A stretch of 64,000 bases of DNA from Pseudomonas sp. (GCF_030150285.1 NZ_JASLGE010000020.1:1-64000), one strand, 5' to 3'; shown: positions 5,193-14,663, counted from the first letter of the stretch. The notes: generated from the sequence alone by a model not told the origin. Numbers and translations: made by a program.

Positions 5193-7907
5193 ATGAGCGC
5201 ACTAAAAAACAGCAATGCACGGAATAAAAACAGCGCCAGCGACAGTGCCACATTGTCCATGCGTGCCGCCAGGGAAGCACAAAACGGCTTGTCGGCAACC
5301 CTGGCCAATGTGCGGGCGACCACCGATGGCCTGACCGCCTCGGATGCCCAAGAACGCCTGCAGCGTGAAGGCTACAACGAAGTGGCCCACGACAAGCCGC
5401 CCCACGCCCTTGTGCAATTCATGCTGGCCCTGCATAACCCCTTTATCTACGTGTTGTTGACCCTGGGCATTATCAGTTTTGTGACGGATTACTGGCTGCC
5501 GGAGCGCGACGGTGAAGAAGGCGATTTGACCAAAGTCATCATCATTGGCCTGATGGTCAGCCTTAGCAGCTTGCTGCGGTTCTGGCAGGAACACCGCTCG
5601 GCGAAATCTGCTGAGGCCCTTAAAGCCATGGTACGCACCACGGCTACCGTGTTGCGTCGCGAGCGCGCCGGGGTCAAGGCTCAAGTGCTTGAGGTCCCGA
5701 TGCGTGAGCTGGTAGCGGGAGATGTGGTGCAGCTATCGGCCGGTGACATGATTCCAGCCGATATTCGCCTGATTGAGTCCCGCGATTTGTTTATCAGCCA
5801 GGCTGTGCTGACAGGCGAAGCCTTGCCCGTGGAGAAGTACGACACTTTGGGGGATGTGACGCAAAAATCCGCCTCGGGCAAGGCGACCGATCAGAGCAAC
5901 CTGCTGGACCTGCCCAATATCTGTTTTATGGGTACCAACGTGGTCAGTGGTACGGCCCGAGCCGTAGTGGTTGCCACCGGGCCGCGTACCTACTTTGGTT
6001 CGTTGGCCAAAGCCATTGTTGGCTCACGCACGCAAACCGCGTTCGATCGGGGGGTGAACAGCGTCAGTTGGTTACTGATCCGCTTCATGCTGGTGATGGT
6101 ACCGATTGTGTTTTTCCTCAATGGGTTCTCCAAGGGCGATTGGGGCGATGCTTTTCTGTTTGCCCTCGCCGTAGCGGTCGGCTTGACCCCCGAAATGCTA
6201 CCCATGATTGTCAGTGCCAACCTGGCCAAAGGGGCCACGGCCATGGCCAGGCGCAAAGTGGTGGTCAAGCGTCTGAATGCCATTCAGAACCTGGGCTCGA
6301 TGGACGTGTTGTGCACCGACAAGACCGGCACCCTGACGCAGGACCACATCATCCTGGAGCACCACGTCAATGCGCACGGGCAGCGAGATGAATCAGTACT
6401 GGCCCTGGCCTGGCTCAACAGCCATCACCAAAGCGGTATCCGCAACCTGATGGATCAGGCCGTGGTGCGGTTCTCCGAGCTGGACCGCACCTTCAAGGTG
6501 CCCTTTGCCTACAGCAAGGTCGATGAATTGCCTTTTGACTTTGTGCGTCGTCGCCTGTCGATCGTGGTCAAAGACAGCCGCGGCGATCACCTGCTGGTGT
6601 GCAAGGGGGCCGTGGAAGAGATGCTCGACATCTCGACCCATGTAATGGAAGGCACCAGCGCAGTTGCTCTTGACCCGGTACGCCGCCAGCAATTACTGGC
6701 GATGGCCACTGAATACAACGAAGACGGATTTCGCGTGTTGGTGGTGGCCACACGGGATATCCCCCGGGCGCAATCGCAGCAGCAATACACCCCGAGCGAT
6801 GAGCGAGATCTGGTCATCCGCGGGTTTCTGACGTTTCTGGACCCACCAAAGGAAACCGCAGGCCCGGCGATTGCTGCGCTGCAGGACATCGGAGTAGCGG
6901 TCAAAGTGTTGACCGGGGATAACGCTGTGGTCACAGCCAAAATCTGCCGCCAGGTAGGGTTGGCACCTGGCACACCGTTGCTGGGCCCGGACATTGAAGC
7001 GATGGACGACGCTACCCTGCAACGTGAAGTCGAGCAGCGCACGGTATTCGCCAAACTCACTCCGCTGCAAAAATCCCGTGTGCTCAAGGCGCTGCAAGCC
7101 AATGGCCACACCGTTGGCTTTCTCGGCGACGGCATTAACGACGCCCCGGCCCTGCGTGATGCTGACGTCGGTATCTCGGTGGACAGCGGTACGGACATTG
7201 CCAAGGAATCGGCCGACATCATCCTCCTGGAAAAAAGCCTGATGGTGCTGGAGGAAGGTGTGCTCAAAGGCCGCGAAACCTTCGGCAACATCATGAAGTA
7301 CCTGAACATGACGGCCAGTTCAAACTTCGGCAACGTGTTCTCCGTACTGGTGGCCAGTGCTTTTATCCCGTTTTTGCCGATGCTGTCGATCCACCTGTTG
7401 CTGCAAAACCTGATGTATGACCTCTCTCAGTTGGCCTTGCCCTGGGACAAGATGGACAAGGAGTACCTGCAAAAACCGCGTAAGTGGGACGCCAAAAACA
7501 TCGGGCGCTTCATGATCTGGATCGGGCCAACGTCGTCGATCTTCGATATCACCACATTTGCCCTGATGTGGTACGTGTTCTCGGCCAACAGCGTTGAAAT
7601 GCAAACCCTGTTCCAGTCGGGTTGGTTTGTTGAGGGGCTGCTGTCGCAAACCCTGGTGGTGCACATGCTGCGGACCCGCAAGATCCCGTTCTTCCAAAGT
7701 ACTGCGGCTTGGCCCGTAACCCTGATGACGTTGATGGTGATGGTGCTGGGGATCTACGTGCCCTTCTCCCCGCTCGGCACGATGGTGGGCCTGGAGCCGC
7801 TACCGCTGGCGTATTTCCCTTGGCTGGTCGCGACGCTGTTCAGCTACTGCTGCGTGGCACAACTGATGAAAACGCTGTACATCCGCCGCTTCAAGCAGTG
7901 GTTCTGA
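5193..7907 (+). CDS. mgtA: magnesium-translocating P-type ATPase MgtA
   Basis: This 904-residue inner-membrane P-type ATPase of the Mg2+ import class (type IIIB) is close to the 898 residues of E. coli MgtA. Visible motifs are the actuator LTGEALPVEK, the phosphorylation site Asp376 in DKTGTLTQD, the nucleotide-domain TGDNAVV, the hinge GDGINDAPALRDADVG, and about ten membrane helices with two or more near the N-terminus and six at the C-terminus. The segment GLTPEMLPMIV carries the transport-site proline. The start at 5193 has AGGAG nine bases upstream; an upstream in-frame reading lacks a binding site. A long leader precedes it and a Na/Pi cotransporter gene follows 78 bases later with no visible terminator. 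Confidence 0.96.
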   Translation: MSALKNSNARNKNSASDSATLSMRAAREAQNGLSATLANVRATTDGLTASDAQERLQREGYNEVAHDKPPHALVQFMLALHNPFIYVLLTLGIISFVTDYWLPERDGEEGDLTKVIIIGLMVSLSSLLRFWQEHRSAKSAEALKAMVRTTATVLRRERAGVKAQVLEVPMRELVAGDVVQLSAGDMIPADIRLIESRDLFISQAVLTGEALPVEKYDTLGDVTQKSASGKATDQSNLLDLPNICFMGTNVVSGTARAVVVATGPRTYFGSLAKAIVGSRTQTAFDRGVNSVSWLLIRFMLVMVPIVFFLNGFSKGDWGDAFLFALAVAVGLTPEMLPMIVSANLAKGATAMARRKVVVKRLNAIQNLGSMDVLCTDKTGTLTQDHIILEHHVNAHGQRDESVLALAWLNSHHQSGIRNLMDQAVVRFSELDRTFKVPFAYSKVDELPFDFVRRRLSIVVKDSRGDHLLVCKGAVEEMLDISTHVMEGTSAVALDPVRRQQLLAMATEYNEDGFRVLVVATRDIPRAQSQQQYTPSDERDLVIRGFLTFLDPPKETAGPAIAALQDIGVAVKVLTGDNAVVTAKICRQVGLAPGTPLLGPDIEAMDDATLQREVEQRTVFAKLTPLQKSRVLKALQANGHTVGFLGDGINDAPALRDADVGISVDSGTDIAKESADIILLEKSLMVLEEGVLKGRETFGNIMKYLNMTASSNFGNVFSVLVASAFIPFLPMLSIHLLLQNLMYDLSQLALPWDKMDKEYLQKPRKWDAKNIGRFMIWIGPTSSIFDITTFALMWYVFSANSVEMQTLFQSGWFVEGLLSQTLVVHMLRTRKIPFFQSTAAWPVTLMTLMVMVLGIYVPFSPLGTMVGLEPLPLAYFPWLVATLFSYCCVAQLMKTLYIRRFKQWF

Positions 7908-7985
7908 TCTGATTCGGCTGTGCGGGTGCCTTGGGGTGCCTGCATGGCGCGTTCTACATAAATGTTTGTTCCGTGGAGATTCCTT

Positions 7986-9650
7986 ATGTCGGGAACCACT
8001 CTCTTGCTCAACCTCGCGGGGGCCATCGCACTGTTGCTGTGGGGCACCCATATGATTTCGACCGCACTGCTGCGCGGGTTTGGCACCCAATTGCGTCACT
8101 GGATGGGCCGTCATTTAAGTAACCGTTGGATGGCATTGATGAGCGGCATCGGTATTACCGGCGTGCTGCAAAGCAGTACGGCAGTCAGCCTGATGGCCAC
8201 CTCGTTTACCGCTGCGGGCACCCTGAGCCTGGCCCCAGCCCTGGCCGTGATGCTGGGGGCCAATATCGGCTCCACCCTGGTGGTGCAACTGCTGAGTTTC
8301 GACACGTCGCTGGCAATGCCAGTGATGCTGCTGGTGGGCGTGGTGGTATTTCGGCTGCGCGATGACGACCGCTTTGAAAGCGTGGGCTGTGCCCTGATCG
8401 GCCTGGGGCTGATGTTGCTCGCACTGGGCTTGCTCAGCGCCAGCCTGGCGCATATGGAAGCGACGCCGGTGTTTGCTGCCGTGATGCAAAGCCTTGAGGG
8501 CGACCTGATTATCGCGGTGCTCAGTGCCGTGCTGCTCACCTGGGTCTGCCATTCCAGCGTGGCCGTGGTGCTGTTGATCGCCTCGTTGGCCGGTGCCCAC
8601 ATGATGACGCCGGTCACCGCCATTGCCTTGATGCTCGGTGCCAATATCGGCGGTGCCTTGCCTTCGGTGCTCAGTGCGGGTTCAACAATGGCGCGACGCT
8701 TGCCCGTGGGTAACCTGCTGGTGCGGGTGTTTGGCGCGTTGCTCGTACTGCCGTTCGTGGGATTGATCGCGCAAAAAATGGCCTTGACCGGTATCGGCCC
8801 AGCGTATCAGGTGGTGTACCTGCATACCGCGTTTAACGTGGCGCTGGCTGTGCTGTTTATCGGCTTGACCGAACCGATGGCGCGCCTGTTGAGCCGTCTG
8901 TTTCCCCAGCAGGAACGTCCGGCAGATCCCGGCATGCCGCAGTACCTGGATGAAGCCGGGCTGGAGGTGGCCAATATCGGGCTGTCCAATGCGGTGCGCG
9001 AAAGCTTGCGCCTGGCCGACATGGCGCTGCTGATGCTTAATCAAGTGCTGCAGCTGTTTGAAAAAACCGAGCAAAGCAGCTTTGATAAAGTCCGCCAGCT
9101 GGATCACTCCGTAGACCTGTTGAGTGCGGCCATTCGCGCCTACCTCGCAGACATCGGCCAGGATGGCTTGAGCGATGCCGACGCTGATCGTGCTCAGGAA
9201 ATTCTGATGTTCGTGATTAACCTGGAGCATGCCGGCGACATTCTTAACAACCTGGCACACCTGGCCATCCGCCGGGCCCGTCGCGGCGAACACTTCAGCG
9301 CGTTTGAATTACGGCATATCCAGGCGATGCACCTGGCGTTACTGGACAGCCTGAACCTGGCGATTACCGCGTTTCTGCGCGAGGACGCGCAAGCCGCCAG
9401 TGCATTGGTTGGCCATAAGGAAACGGTACGCAAACTGGAAGCCAGCGCCAGCCGCGAGCACTTCCGAGCCTTGCAGAGCGACAAGAGCGCATGGGCCGAG
9501 TCCGGTGACATCTTCCAGCGCGTACTGCGCGACTACCGGCGCGTGCATCACCACGTGGCGGCGCTGGGTTACCCGGTGCTGGAGCGCTGCGCCGAACACA
9601 ATGGCTTTATCGCCCAAGGTGCACGGGATACGACCGAATGCGCCTCTTGA
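7986..9650 (+). CDS. Na/Pi cotransporter family protein with PhoU-like domain (YjbB/NptA type)
   Basis: The 554-residue membrane protein has two Na/Pi cotransporter repeats with the family signature QSSTAVSLMATSF (about residues 60-75) and its partner HSSVAVVLLIASL (about 185-200), GANIG motifs after each, and a C-terminal cytoplasmic helical domain (about 340-550) resembling PhoU. The layout and length match E. coli YjbB (543 residues), which exports phosphate. The direction of transport here is inferred from that. The start has GTGGAG seven bases upstream. It overlaps the next gene by 13 bases and follows mgtA closely, suggesting one Mg2+/phosphate transcript. Confidence 0.88.
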   Translation: MSGTTLLLNLAGAIALLLWGTHMISTALLRGFGTQLRHWMGRHLSNRWMALMSGIGITGVLQSSTAVSLMATSFTAAGTLSLAPALAVMLGANIGSTLVVQLLSFDTSLAMPVMLLVGVVVFRLRDDDRFESVGCALIGLGLMLLALGLLSASLAHMEATPVFAAVMQSLEGDLIIAVLSAVLLTWVCHSSVAVVLLIASLAGAHMMTPVTAIALMLGANIGGALPSVLSAGSTMARRLPVGNLLVRVFGALLVLPFVGLIAQKMALTGIGPAYQVVYLHTAFNVALAVLFIGLTEPMARLLSRLFPQQERPADPGMPQYLDEAGLEVANIGLSNAVRESLRLADMALLMLNQVLQLFEKTEQSSFDKVRQLDHSVDLLSAAIRAYLADIGQDGLSDADADRAQEILMFVINLEHAGDILNNLAHLAIRRARRGEHFSAFELRHIQAMHLALLDSLNLAITAFLREDAQAASALVGHKETVRKLEASASREHFRALQSDKSAWAESGDIFQRVLRDYRRVHHHVAALGYPVLERCAEHNGFIAQGARDTTECAS

Positions 9651-9991
9651 TTTGTGCGGGGCGCTATTACGCTGACACGCGCAGGTGTCATCGCGTGCTG
9701 GATGCGTACTTGCGTATCCGCCCCGTGACCGTGCTGATTCACGGCGGCAGCCAGTTTTTGGGCAGTGCGCTGGAAGACTGGGCCCGGGACGCAGGGGTCG
9801 ACGTGGTGCGCTACCCGCCAAACTGGAAGCTTCACGGCAAACAAGCCGAGCGCCAGCGCAATCACTTTATGCTCAAGGACAGTCGCCCCGAGGTGGTCAT
9901 TGCCCTGCCCGGCGCAGAAGACACCCGCGAACTGGTCGCCCAGGCCCGGGCGGCCGGGGTGCATGTGTTGACCGTTGATACAGAGGCTTAG
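9638..9991 (+). CDS. DUF2493 / SLOG-family nucleotide-binding-like protein
   Basis: The 117-residue protein has a compact Rossmann-like fold: an opening LLICAGRYYAD strand, the loop VLIHGGSQFLGSALEDWAR, then EVVIALPGAEDTRELVAQARAAGV. The GGxxxG loop and the late LPG-x-x-D motif identify the YspA/YpsA-related SLOG superfamily, proposed to bind or process nucleotide-derived ligands. Its specific role is unknown. It starts inside the end of the phosphate-transporter gene (13-base overlap), implying translational coupling. Confidence 0.8.
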   Translation: MRLLICAGRYYADTRRCHRVLDAYLRIRPVTVLIHGGSQFLGSALEDWARDAGVDVVRYPPNWKLHGKQAERQRNHFMLKDSRPEVVIALPGAEDTRELVAQARAAGVHVLTVDTEA

Positions 9992-10051
9992 GTAATGTAA
10001 GAACTGTAGATTTACCCAGTGATACGGCGCTGAAAGCCTTTCATACAGCCC

Positions 10052-10684
10052 CTAAAACCCGCGAGCCAACAACACCGCCACGGCCAATAACATGATTGCA
10101 GTCGCCCGTTGCAACACACGCTGACGCGACGGGCTCTGCAGCAGCCGTCGAATCCGCTGACCGAAATAGCAATACAGGCAACCGCTGGCAAACTGTAGCA
10201 GCAAAAACGCCAGCCCCAGCGCGGCCAGGTCCAGCGCCCGGGCATCGCTGCCCTGCCCGGCGAACTGCGGAAACACGGCACTGAACATCACTATGGCTTT
10301 GGGGTTGGAAAAACCGGTGAGCAGCCCCTTGGAGAAACGGCCCCTGAAATCGTTGTCCAGAGGCGTAGTGGGGGCTTCCAGCACCAGCGTCTGACGCGTC
10401 CACTGCTTATAGGCCAAATACAGCAAGTACCCCACGCCGACCAACTGAATGGCGCGGCTGATCATTGGGTTGCCCTTGATCAGTTCGGCAAACCCCACCG
10501 CAAAAATCAGAATCGATAACAAATACGCCGTGCTGGCCCCCAGTTGCACCGGTAAGGAGCGCTTCAAGCCTTCCTGCATGCCAAAGCCCATCAGCAACAA
10601 GGTCATGGGGCCTGGGCTGAAGGTGATCGTGGCGCAGAAGAATAGAAAGTAGAGGAAGGAAGTGAGTGTCAGTTGTGTTGCCAT
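10052..10684 (-). CDS. LysE-family amino-acid exporter
   Basis: The 210-residue inner-membrane protein has about six hydrophobic helices and the LysE/RhtB features: SPGPMTLLLMGFGMQEGLKRSL near the N-terminus and FSKGLLTGFSNPKAIVMFSAVFPQF in the middle. Such proteins export amino acids or related metabolites; the substrate is unknown. I chose the ATG at 10684 (MATQLT), although its ribosome binding site is weak; a GTG at 10720 is possible. It is divergent from a MocR-type regulator, which probably controls it. Confidence 0.88.
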   Translation of the reverse strand: MATQLTLTSFLYFLFFCATITFSPGPMTLLLMGFGMQEGLKRSLPVQLGASTAYLLSILIFAVGFAELIKGNPMISRAIQLVGVGYLLYLAYKQWTRQTLVLEAPTTPLDNDFRGRFSKGLLTGFSNPKAIVMFSAVFPQFAGQGSDARALDLAALGLAFLLLQFASGCLYCYFGQRIRRLLQSPSRQRVLQRATAIMLLAVAVLLARGF

Positions 10685-10792
10685 TGCCTTGATTGCATCC
10701 CGTAGCCCGTGCTCGAACACTTGCGAGCGGTGCGCCAGTTTAGGCGGGCTGACACGAGAAAAGGCAGATGAACATCGGGCTAACTTGACCGT

Positions 10793-10820
10793 ACTTTACT
10801 GGTAGCATGACCGGTAAAGT
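10793..10820. promoter_or_regulatory. inverted-repeat operator of the MocR regulator
   Basis: ACTTTACTGGT (10793-10803) and ACCGGTAAAGT (10810-10820) form 11-base arms with one mismatch around a six-base centre. It ends 12 bases before the regulator's start codon, in the spacer between it and the divergent LysE gene. MocR regulators commonly bind such repeats next to their own gene. Confidence 0.65.
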
Positions 10821-10832
10821 GCGAGGTCATTG

Positions 10833-12227
10833 ATGCCCATTCCCCTTATCGAGTTTCAGACCGGCCTGCCTAAAGTCCAGCAAATCGTCAGCGCCCTGTG
10901 TGCCGCCATGGACCAGGGCCAACTGGCCCCGGGTAGCCAATTGCCGTCGGCCCGGGAAATGACCCAGGCTTGGGGGGTTAGCAAGTTCACCGTTGTCGAA
11001 GCCCTGGATCGCTTGCGTGGGCTGGGTCGCATCACTTCGAGCCAAGGGCTGGGCTACTTTATTGCCGCCCAGGCCCCTTCGGCCGCACGGGCCATTGCCC
11101 GGGACCTGCTGCCGCAAGATTTGACCAGTGTGTTGCGTCGTTCATTGACCGGCGCCAGCGGCGCGTTGCGGCCGGGCAGCGGCCACTTGCCCGAGCACTG
11201 GCTGGAGCCCAGCACCCTGCGTACTCACCTGCGCCAACTCAGCCGCTCACAAGCGCTGCGCCTCACCGCGTATGGCGACCCGGCAGGGTATTTGCCCCTG
11301 CGCCTGGCACTGCAACAAAAGCTGCTGGCCCAAGGCATGGATGTGGCCGTCGAGCAAATCATCACCACCGCCAACACCGTGCTGGCACTGGACATGCTGC
11401 TGCGCTTGCGCATTCGCTCCGGCGACACCGTACTGCTGGACATGCCCTGCTACTTTAACTTTCACAGCAATCTGGCGTTGCACGGCGCGCGGGTTGTGAC
11501 CCTTGCCCGCGACCAGCAGGGTCTGGACCTGCAGGCGCTGGAAGCGCTGTTTCACACCCATCGCCCCACCCTCTATTTGACCACTGGCCTGCTGCAAAAC
11601 CCCACCGGGCATTCTTTTACGCCGAGTCAGGCCTATGGGTTGCTGGAACTGGCCAAGCGATACGCTTGCCACATCATTGAAGATGACCTGTATGGCGATT
11701 TACACCCCAACCCGCCGCCCCGGCTGGCAGCACTGGCAGGGGTTGAGCACGTCACCTACCTCAGCGGCTTTTCCAAGACCCTGAGTGCCAACCTGCGGGT
11801 GAGCTATGTGGTGGCCCCGCCACAGACCGCCGCCAACCTCAGCCATATGAAGCTCATGTGTGGCGGCATGACGTCGCAAATGCTCGAACAACTGGTGTGC
11901 ACGATGCTCACCGATGGCAGCTACCACAAGCATCGAAAACGCGTGGTGCAAGGCTTGCTGGCCAGCGGTGTGCGGGTCGCCCGCGAATTGCAGGCGCTGG
12001 GCTTTACCTTGAGCGCGCCCTACACCGGCGGCATGTTTATCTGGGCGACCCTGCCGCCAGGGCTGGACGCCGAAGCCCTGGCACAACGTGCGCTGGTTCA
12101 GGGCCTTGTGCTTGCACCGGGAATTTTGTTCGGGTTCGACCCCAGCTTGCATCGCCTCATGCGATTTAATGTGGCCCACACCGACACACCTGAAGTGTGG
12201 AGCGCGCTGCAAACACTGCTGGCCTGA
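10833..12227 (+). CDS. MocR-type regulator: GntR DNA-binding domain fused to an aminotransferase domain
   Basis: The 464-residue protein has an N-terminal GntR winged helix (about 10-75, motif SQLPSAREMTQAWGVSKFTVVEALDRL) and a C-terminal fold-type I aminotransferase domain. It includes the PLP-binding region IIEDDLYGDLHP and the lysine in SGFSKTLSANLR that would form the Schiff base. MocR proteins use PLP, often with an amino-acid ligand, to switch DNA binding. The start at 10833 follows GAGGT. The divergent LysE exporter is the likely target, so the pair may export a compound that the regulator senses. Confidence 0.92.
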   Translation: MPIPLIEFQTGLPKVQQIVSALCAAMDQGQLAPGSQLPSAREMTQAWGVSKFTVVEALDRLRGLGRITSSQGLGYFIAAQAPSAARAIARDLLPQDLTSVLRRSLTGASGALRPGSGHLPEHWLEPSTLRTHLRQLSRSQALRLTAYGDPAGYLPLRLALQQKLLAQGMDVAVEQIITTANTVLALDMLLRLRIRSGDTVLLDMPCYFNFHSNLALHGARVVTLARDQQGLDLQALEALFHTHRPTLYLTTGLLQNPTGHSFTPSQAYGLLELAKRYACHIIEDDLYGDLHPNPPPRLAALAGVEHVTYLSGFSKTLSANLRVSYVVAPPQTAANLSHMKLMCGGMTSQMLEQLVCTMLTDGSYHKHRKRVVQGLLASGVRVARELQALGFTLSAPYTGGMFIWATLPPGLDAEALAQRALVQGLVLAPGILFGFDPSLHRLMRFNVAHTDTPEVWSALQTLLA

Positions 12228-12434
12228 CGCCAACGGTGTTCCCGGCGCGTGTCGATATCAAGCACCAGCCCCTGCGCATCGCGGGTTAAAACACGCTGCC
12301 TATAGTGCTTAGGTATAACTTCCCCATTAATTGCCGGGTGGGCTATAACTCAGGCCGGACATCAAGCTGCCCCCCTTCGCCACCAGCAGAGCGGACAGTT
12401 ACAGAGCTAACAATCAGCCACCGGAATGACCTCC

Positions 12435-14057
12435 ATGTCTATTTTTGAACACGGCCTTGAGCCGGCTGCGGTTAACCACAGCGCCCTGACGCCCCTGAGC
12501 TTTATCGAGCGCACCGCCAGCGTCTACCCCGATTACCCCGCCGTTATCCATGGCTCTATTCGCCGTACATGGGCGCAGACATACAGCCGTTGCCGACGTC
12601 TGGCCAGCGCCCTGGCGGCGCGCGGTATCGGCAAAAATGACACCGTTGCGGTGATGCTGCCCAATATTCCAGCCATGTTGGAAGCGCATTTTGCAGTGCC
12701 CATGATCGGTGCCGTGCTCAATGCCCTTAACGTGCGTCTGGATGCCGAAGCCATCGCCTTTATGCTGGCTCACGGCGAAGCGAAGGTCCTGATTGCCGAC
12801 CGCGAGTTCCATGATGTGATCCACGCCGCGCTGGCCATGCTCGACCATCCGCCGCTGGTGATTGACGTGGATGACCCGCAATACGCGCAAGGCCAGCCCG
12901 TCAGTGCGTTGGACTACGAAGCGCTACTGGCCGAAGGCGACCCCGAATTCGATTGGCAGTGGCCTACAGACGAATGGCAGGCCATTGCCCTCAACTACAC
13001 CTCCGGCACCACGGGCAACCCCAAGGGCGTGGTGTACCACCATCGGGGTGCCTACCTCAGTTCGCTGGGTAACCAGATGGTCTGGGCCATCGGCAATCAC
13101 CCGGTGTACCTCTGGACCCTGCCGATGTTTCACTGCAACGGCTGGTGCTACCCGTGGATCATCACTGCCTTGGCGGGCGTGCACGTGTTCTTGCGCCGGG
13201 TGGACCCGCACACAATCCTCACGCTGATAAACGAGCATCAGGTCACTCACCTGTGCGGTGCACCCATCGTGCTGAACGCGCTGGTCAACCTGCCCGCCTC
13301 GGCCAAAGCCACTATCGACCACCCGGTGCATGCAATGGTCGCGGGCGCGGCACCTCCGGCCAAGGTGATTGGTGCGGTGGAAGAAATGGGCATCAAGGTG
13401 ACGCATGTGTATGGCCTGACCGAAGTGTATGGCCCGGTGACCATCTGTGCCTGGCATGACACCTGGGACGCCCACGACCTCGACCAGCGCGCCCGCATCA
13501 AATCCCGCCAAGGTGTGCGTTACCCGACACTGGAAGGTGTGATGGTGGCCGACCCGAAAACGTTGCAGCCCACGCCGCGTGATGGCGAGACCATGGGTGA
13601 GATTTTTATGCGCGGTAATACAGTGATGAAGGGTTACCTGAAGAACCCCAGCGCCACCGCTGAAGCGTTCTCGGGGGGTTGGTTCCACACGGGCGATCTG
13701 GCGGTGTGCCACCCGGATGGCTACATCGAAATACGCGACCGCTTGAAAGACATCATCATTTCCGGAGGCGAGAACATATCGACCATTGAAGTGGAAGGCG
13801 TGTTGTATCGCCACCCTGCGGTGCTGGAGGCGGCGGTAGTGGCGCGGCCGGATGAGAAATGGGGAGAAACCCCGTGTGCCTTTGTCACGCTCAAGGCCGA
13901 TCACCCGACCGTGCACGAAACTGACATCATCGCGTTTTGCCGTGACCATCTGGCAGGGTTCAAGGTGCCACGCACTGTGGTTTTCACCGCGTTGCCCAAG
14001 ACATCGACGGGTAAAGTGCAAAAGTTTGTGCTGCGAGACAGGGCCAAAGCGCTGTAA
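12435..14057 (+). CDS. acyl-CoA synthetase (AMP-forming)
   Basis: The 540-residue enzyme belongs to the adenylate-forming family and activates a carboxylic acid with ATP and CoA. Motifs seen are the P-loop-like YTSGTTGNPKGV (about residue 190), the A5 region YGLTEVYGP, the A7 HTGDLAV, the A8 RLKDIIISGGENIS and the catalytic lysine in PKTSTGKVQKF near the C-terminus. The overall sequence resembles the medium-chain and methylmercaptopropionyl-CoA ligase (DmdB-like) branch, but the substrate is not certain. ATG 12435 (MSIFEHGL) is preferred over ATG 12426. It stands alone. Confidence 0.9.
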   Translation: MSIFEHGLEPAAVNHSALTPLSFIERTASVYPDYPAVIHGSIRRTWAQTYSRCRRLASALAARGIGKNDTVAVMLPNIPAMLEAHFAVPMIGAVLNALNVRLDAEAIAFMLAHGEAKVLIADREFHDVIHAALAMLDHPPLVIDVDDPQYAQGQPVSALDYEALLAEGDPEFDWQWPTDEWQAIALNYTSGTTGNPKGVVYHHRGAYLSSLGNQMVWAIGNHPVYLWTLPMFHCNGWCYPWIITALAGVHVFLRRVDPHTILTLINEHQVTHLCGAPIVLNALVNLPASAKATIDHPVHAMVAGAAPPAKVIGAVEEMGIKVTHVYGLTEVYGPVTICAWHDTWDAHDLDQRARIKSRQGVRYPTLEGVMVADPKTLQPTPRDGETMGEIFMRGNTVMKGYLKNPSATAEAFSGGWFHTGDLAVCHPDGYIEIRDRLKDIIISGGENISTIEVEGVLYRHPAVLEAAVVARPDEKWGETPCAFVTLKADHPTVHETDIIAFCRDHLAGFKVPRTVVFTALPKTSTGKVQKFVLRDRAKAL

Positions 14058-14065
14058 ACCCTGAA

Positions 14066-14095
14066 TAAAAAACGGCGGCCGTGGCAGGCCGCCGT
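14066..14095 (-). terminator. terminator after the minus-strand monooxygenase gene
   Basis: ACGGCGGCC (14072-14080) and GGCCGCCGT (14087-14095) form a nine-base stem with a six-base loop. On the minus strand it is followed by a run of T (complement of 14066-14071). It lies between convergent genes and may act on both strands. Confidence 0.85.
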
Positions 14096-14099
14096 ACAG

Positions 14100-14390
14100 T
14101 TACACTTCGTTCAGCACCAGCACTTCGCGGTGGTCCAGCAGCTCACCCACCGCGGTGACCATGGCCTGGTAATGCGCAGTGGTCTTGTGAAACTCGATGG
14201 CCGCGAGGTCCTTCCAGCCTTCAATAAAGACAAACCGCAGCGGCTCGCTGGGGTCAACGTGCAAGTCGTAAAACACGCAGCCTTCTTCTTTGCGCGAGTT
14301 TTCTACGCAAGCCAGCAGCGCTTGTTTGACCACTTCCCCTTGGCCGGGCTTGGCCCGCAGGATGGCGACAATTTTGATAACGTTGGACAT
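14100..14390 (-). CDS. antibiotic-biosynthesis-monooxygenase (ABM) fold protein, putative quinol monooxygenase
   Basis: The 96-residue protein has the dimeric ferredoxin-like ABM fold: an N-terminal beta strand (KIVAILRAKPGQGE), a helix ending SRKEEGCVFYDLH, the strand RFVFIEGWKD and the His-containing helix FHKTTAHYQAM. This is typical of the YgiN/putative quinol monooxygenase group. The substrate is unknown. It is followed by a strong terminator and preceded by a DUF465 gene on the same strand. Confidence 0.85.
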   Translation of the reverse strand: MSNVIKIVAILRAKPGQGEVVKQALLACVENSRKEEGCVFYDLHVDPSEPLRFVFIEGWKDLAAIEFHKTTAHYQAMVTAVGELLDHREVLVLNEV

Positions 14391-14420
14391 TTAGACTTCC
14401 TGGTAAAGGTACGACACGTA

Positions 14421-14663
14421 CTACAACGATCTTTTTACACGCTCAGCGATTTCGTCTTTGACGGTCAATCGAGTTTCTTTGAGTTTATTCAGCGTTTCGT
14501 CTGATACGCCAATAGCATTGTTGGCTTCAGCCTTTAGAACTTCTTGATCGGCCAGTGTGTACTTGGCAATCAGTGCGGCCAAGTGCGGATCTTTGTTTTT
14601 AAGTGCTTCGACTTCGTCTTTGGCGACGCCCAGGTCCTGAAACAGATCGTGTTTAACTGGCAT
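14421..14663 (-). CDS. DUF465 (YdcH-family) small coiled-coil protein
   Basis: The 80-residue, highly charged, mostly helical protein matches the DUF465/YdcH family: MPVKHDLFQDLGV at the start, central HLAALIAKYTLADQEV and a final helix LNKLKETRLTVKDEI. It has no enzyme motifs and no signal peptide. The family's function is unknown. It lies 30 bases upstream of the monooxygenase gene on the same strand. Confidence 0.85.
   Translation of the reverse strand: MPVKHDLFQDLGVAKDEVEALKNKDPHLAALIAKYTLADQEVLKAEANNAIGVSDETLNKLKETRLTVKDEIAERVKRSL

Noticed and set aside
12924..14021. A 365-codon minus-strand frame opposite the acyl-CoA synthetase
   Set aside because: Antisense shadow of a gene with all adenylation motifs.
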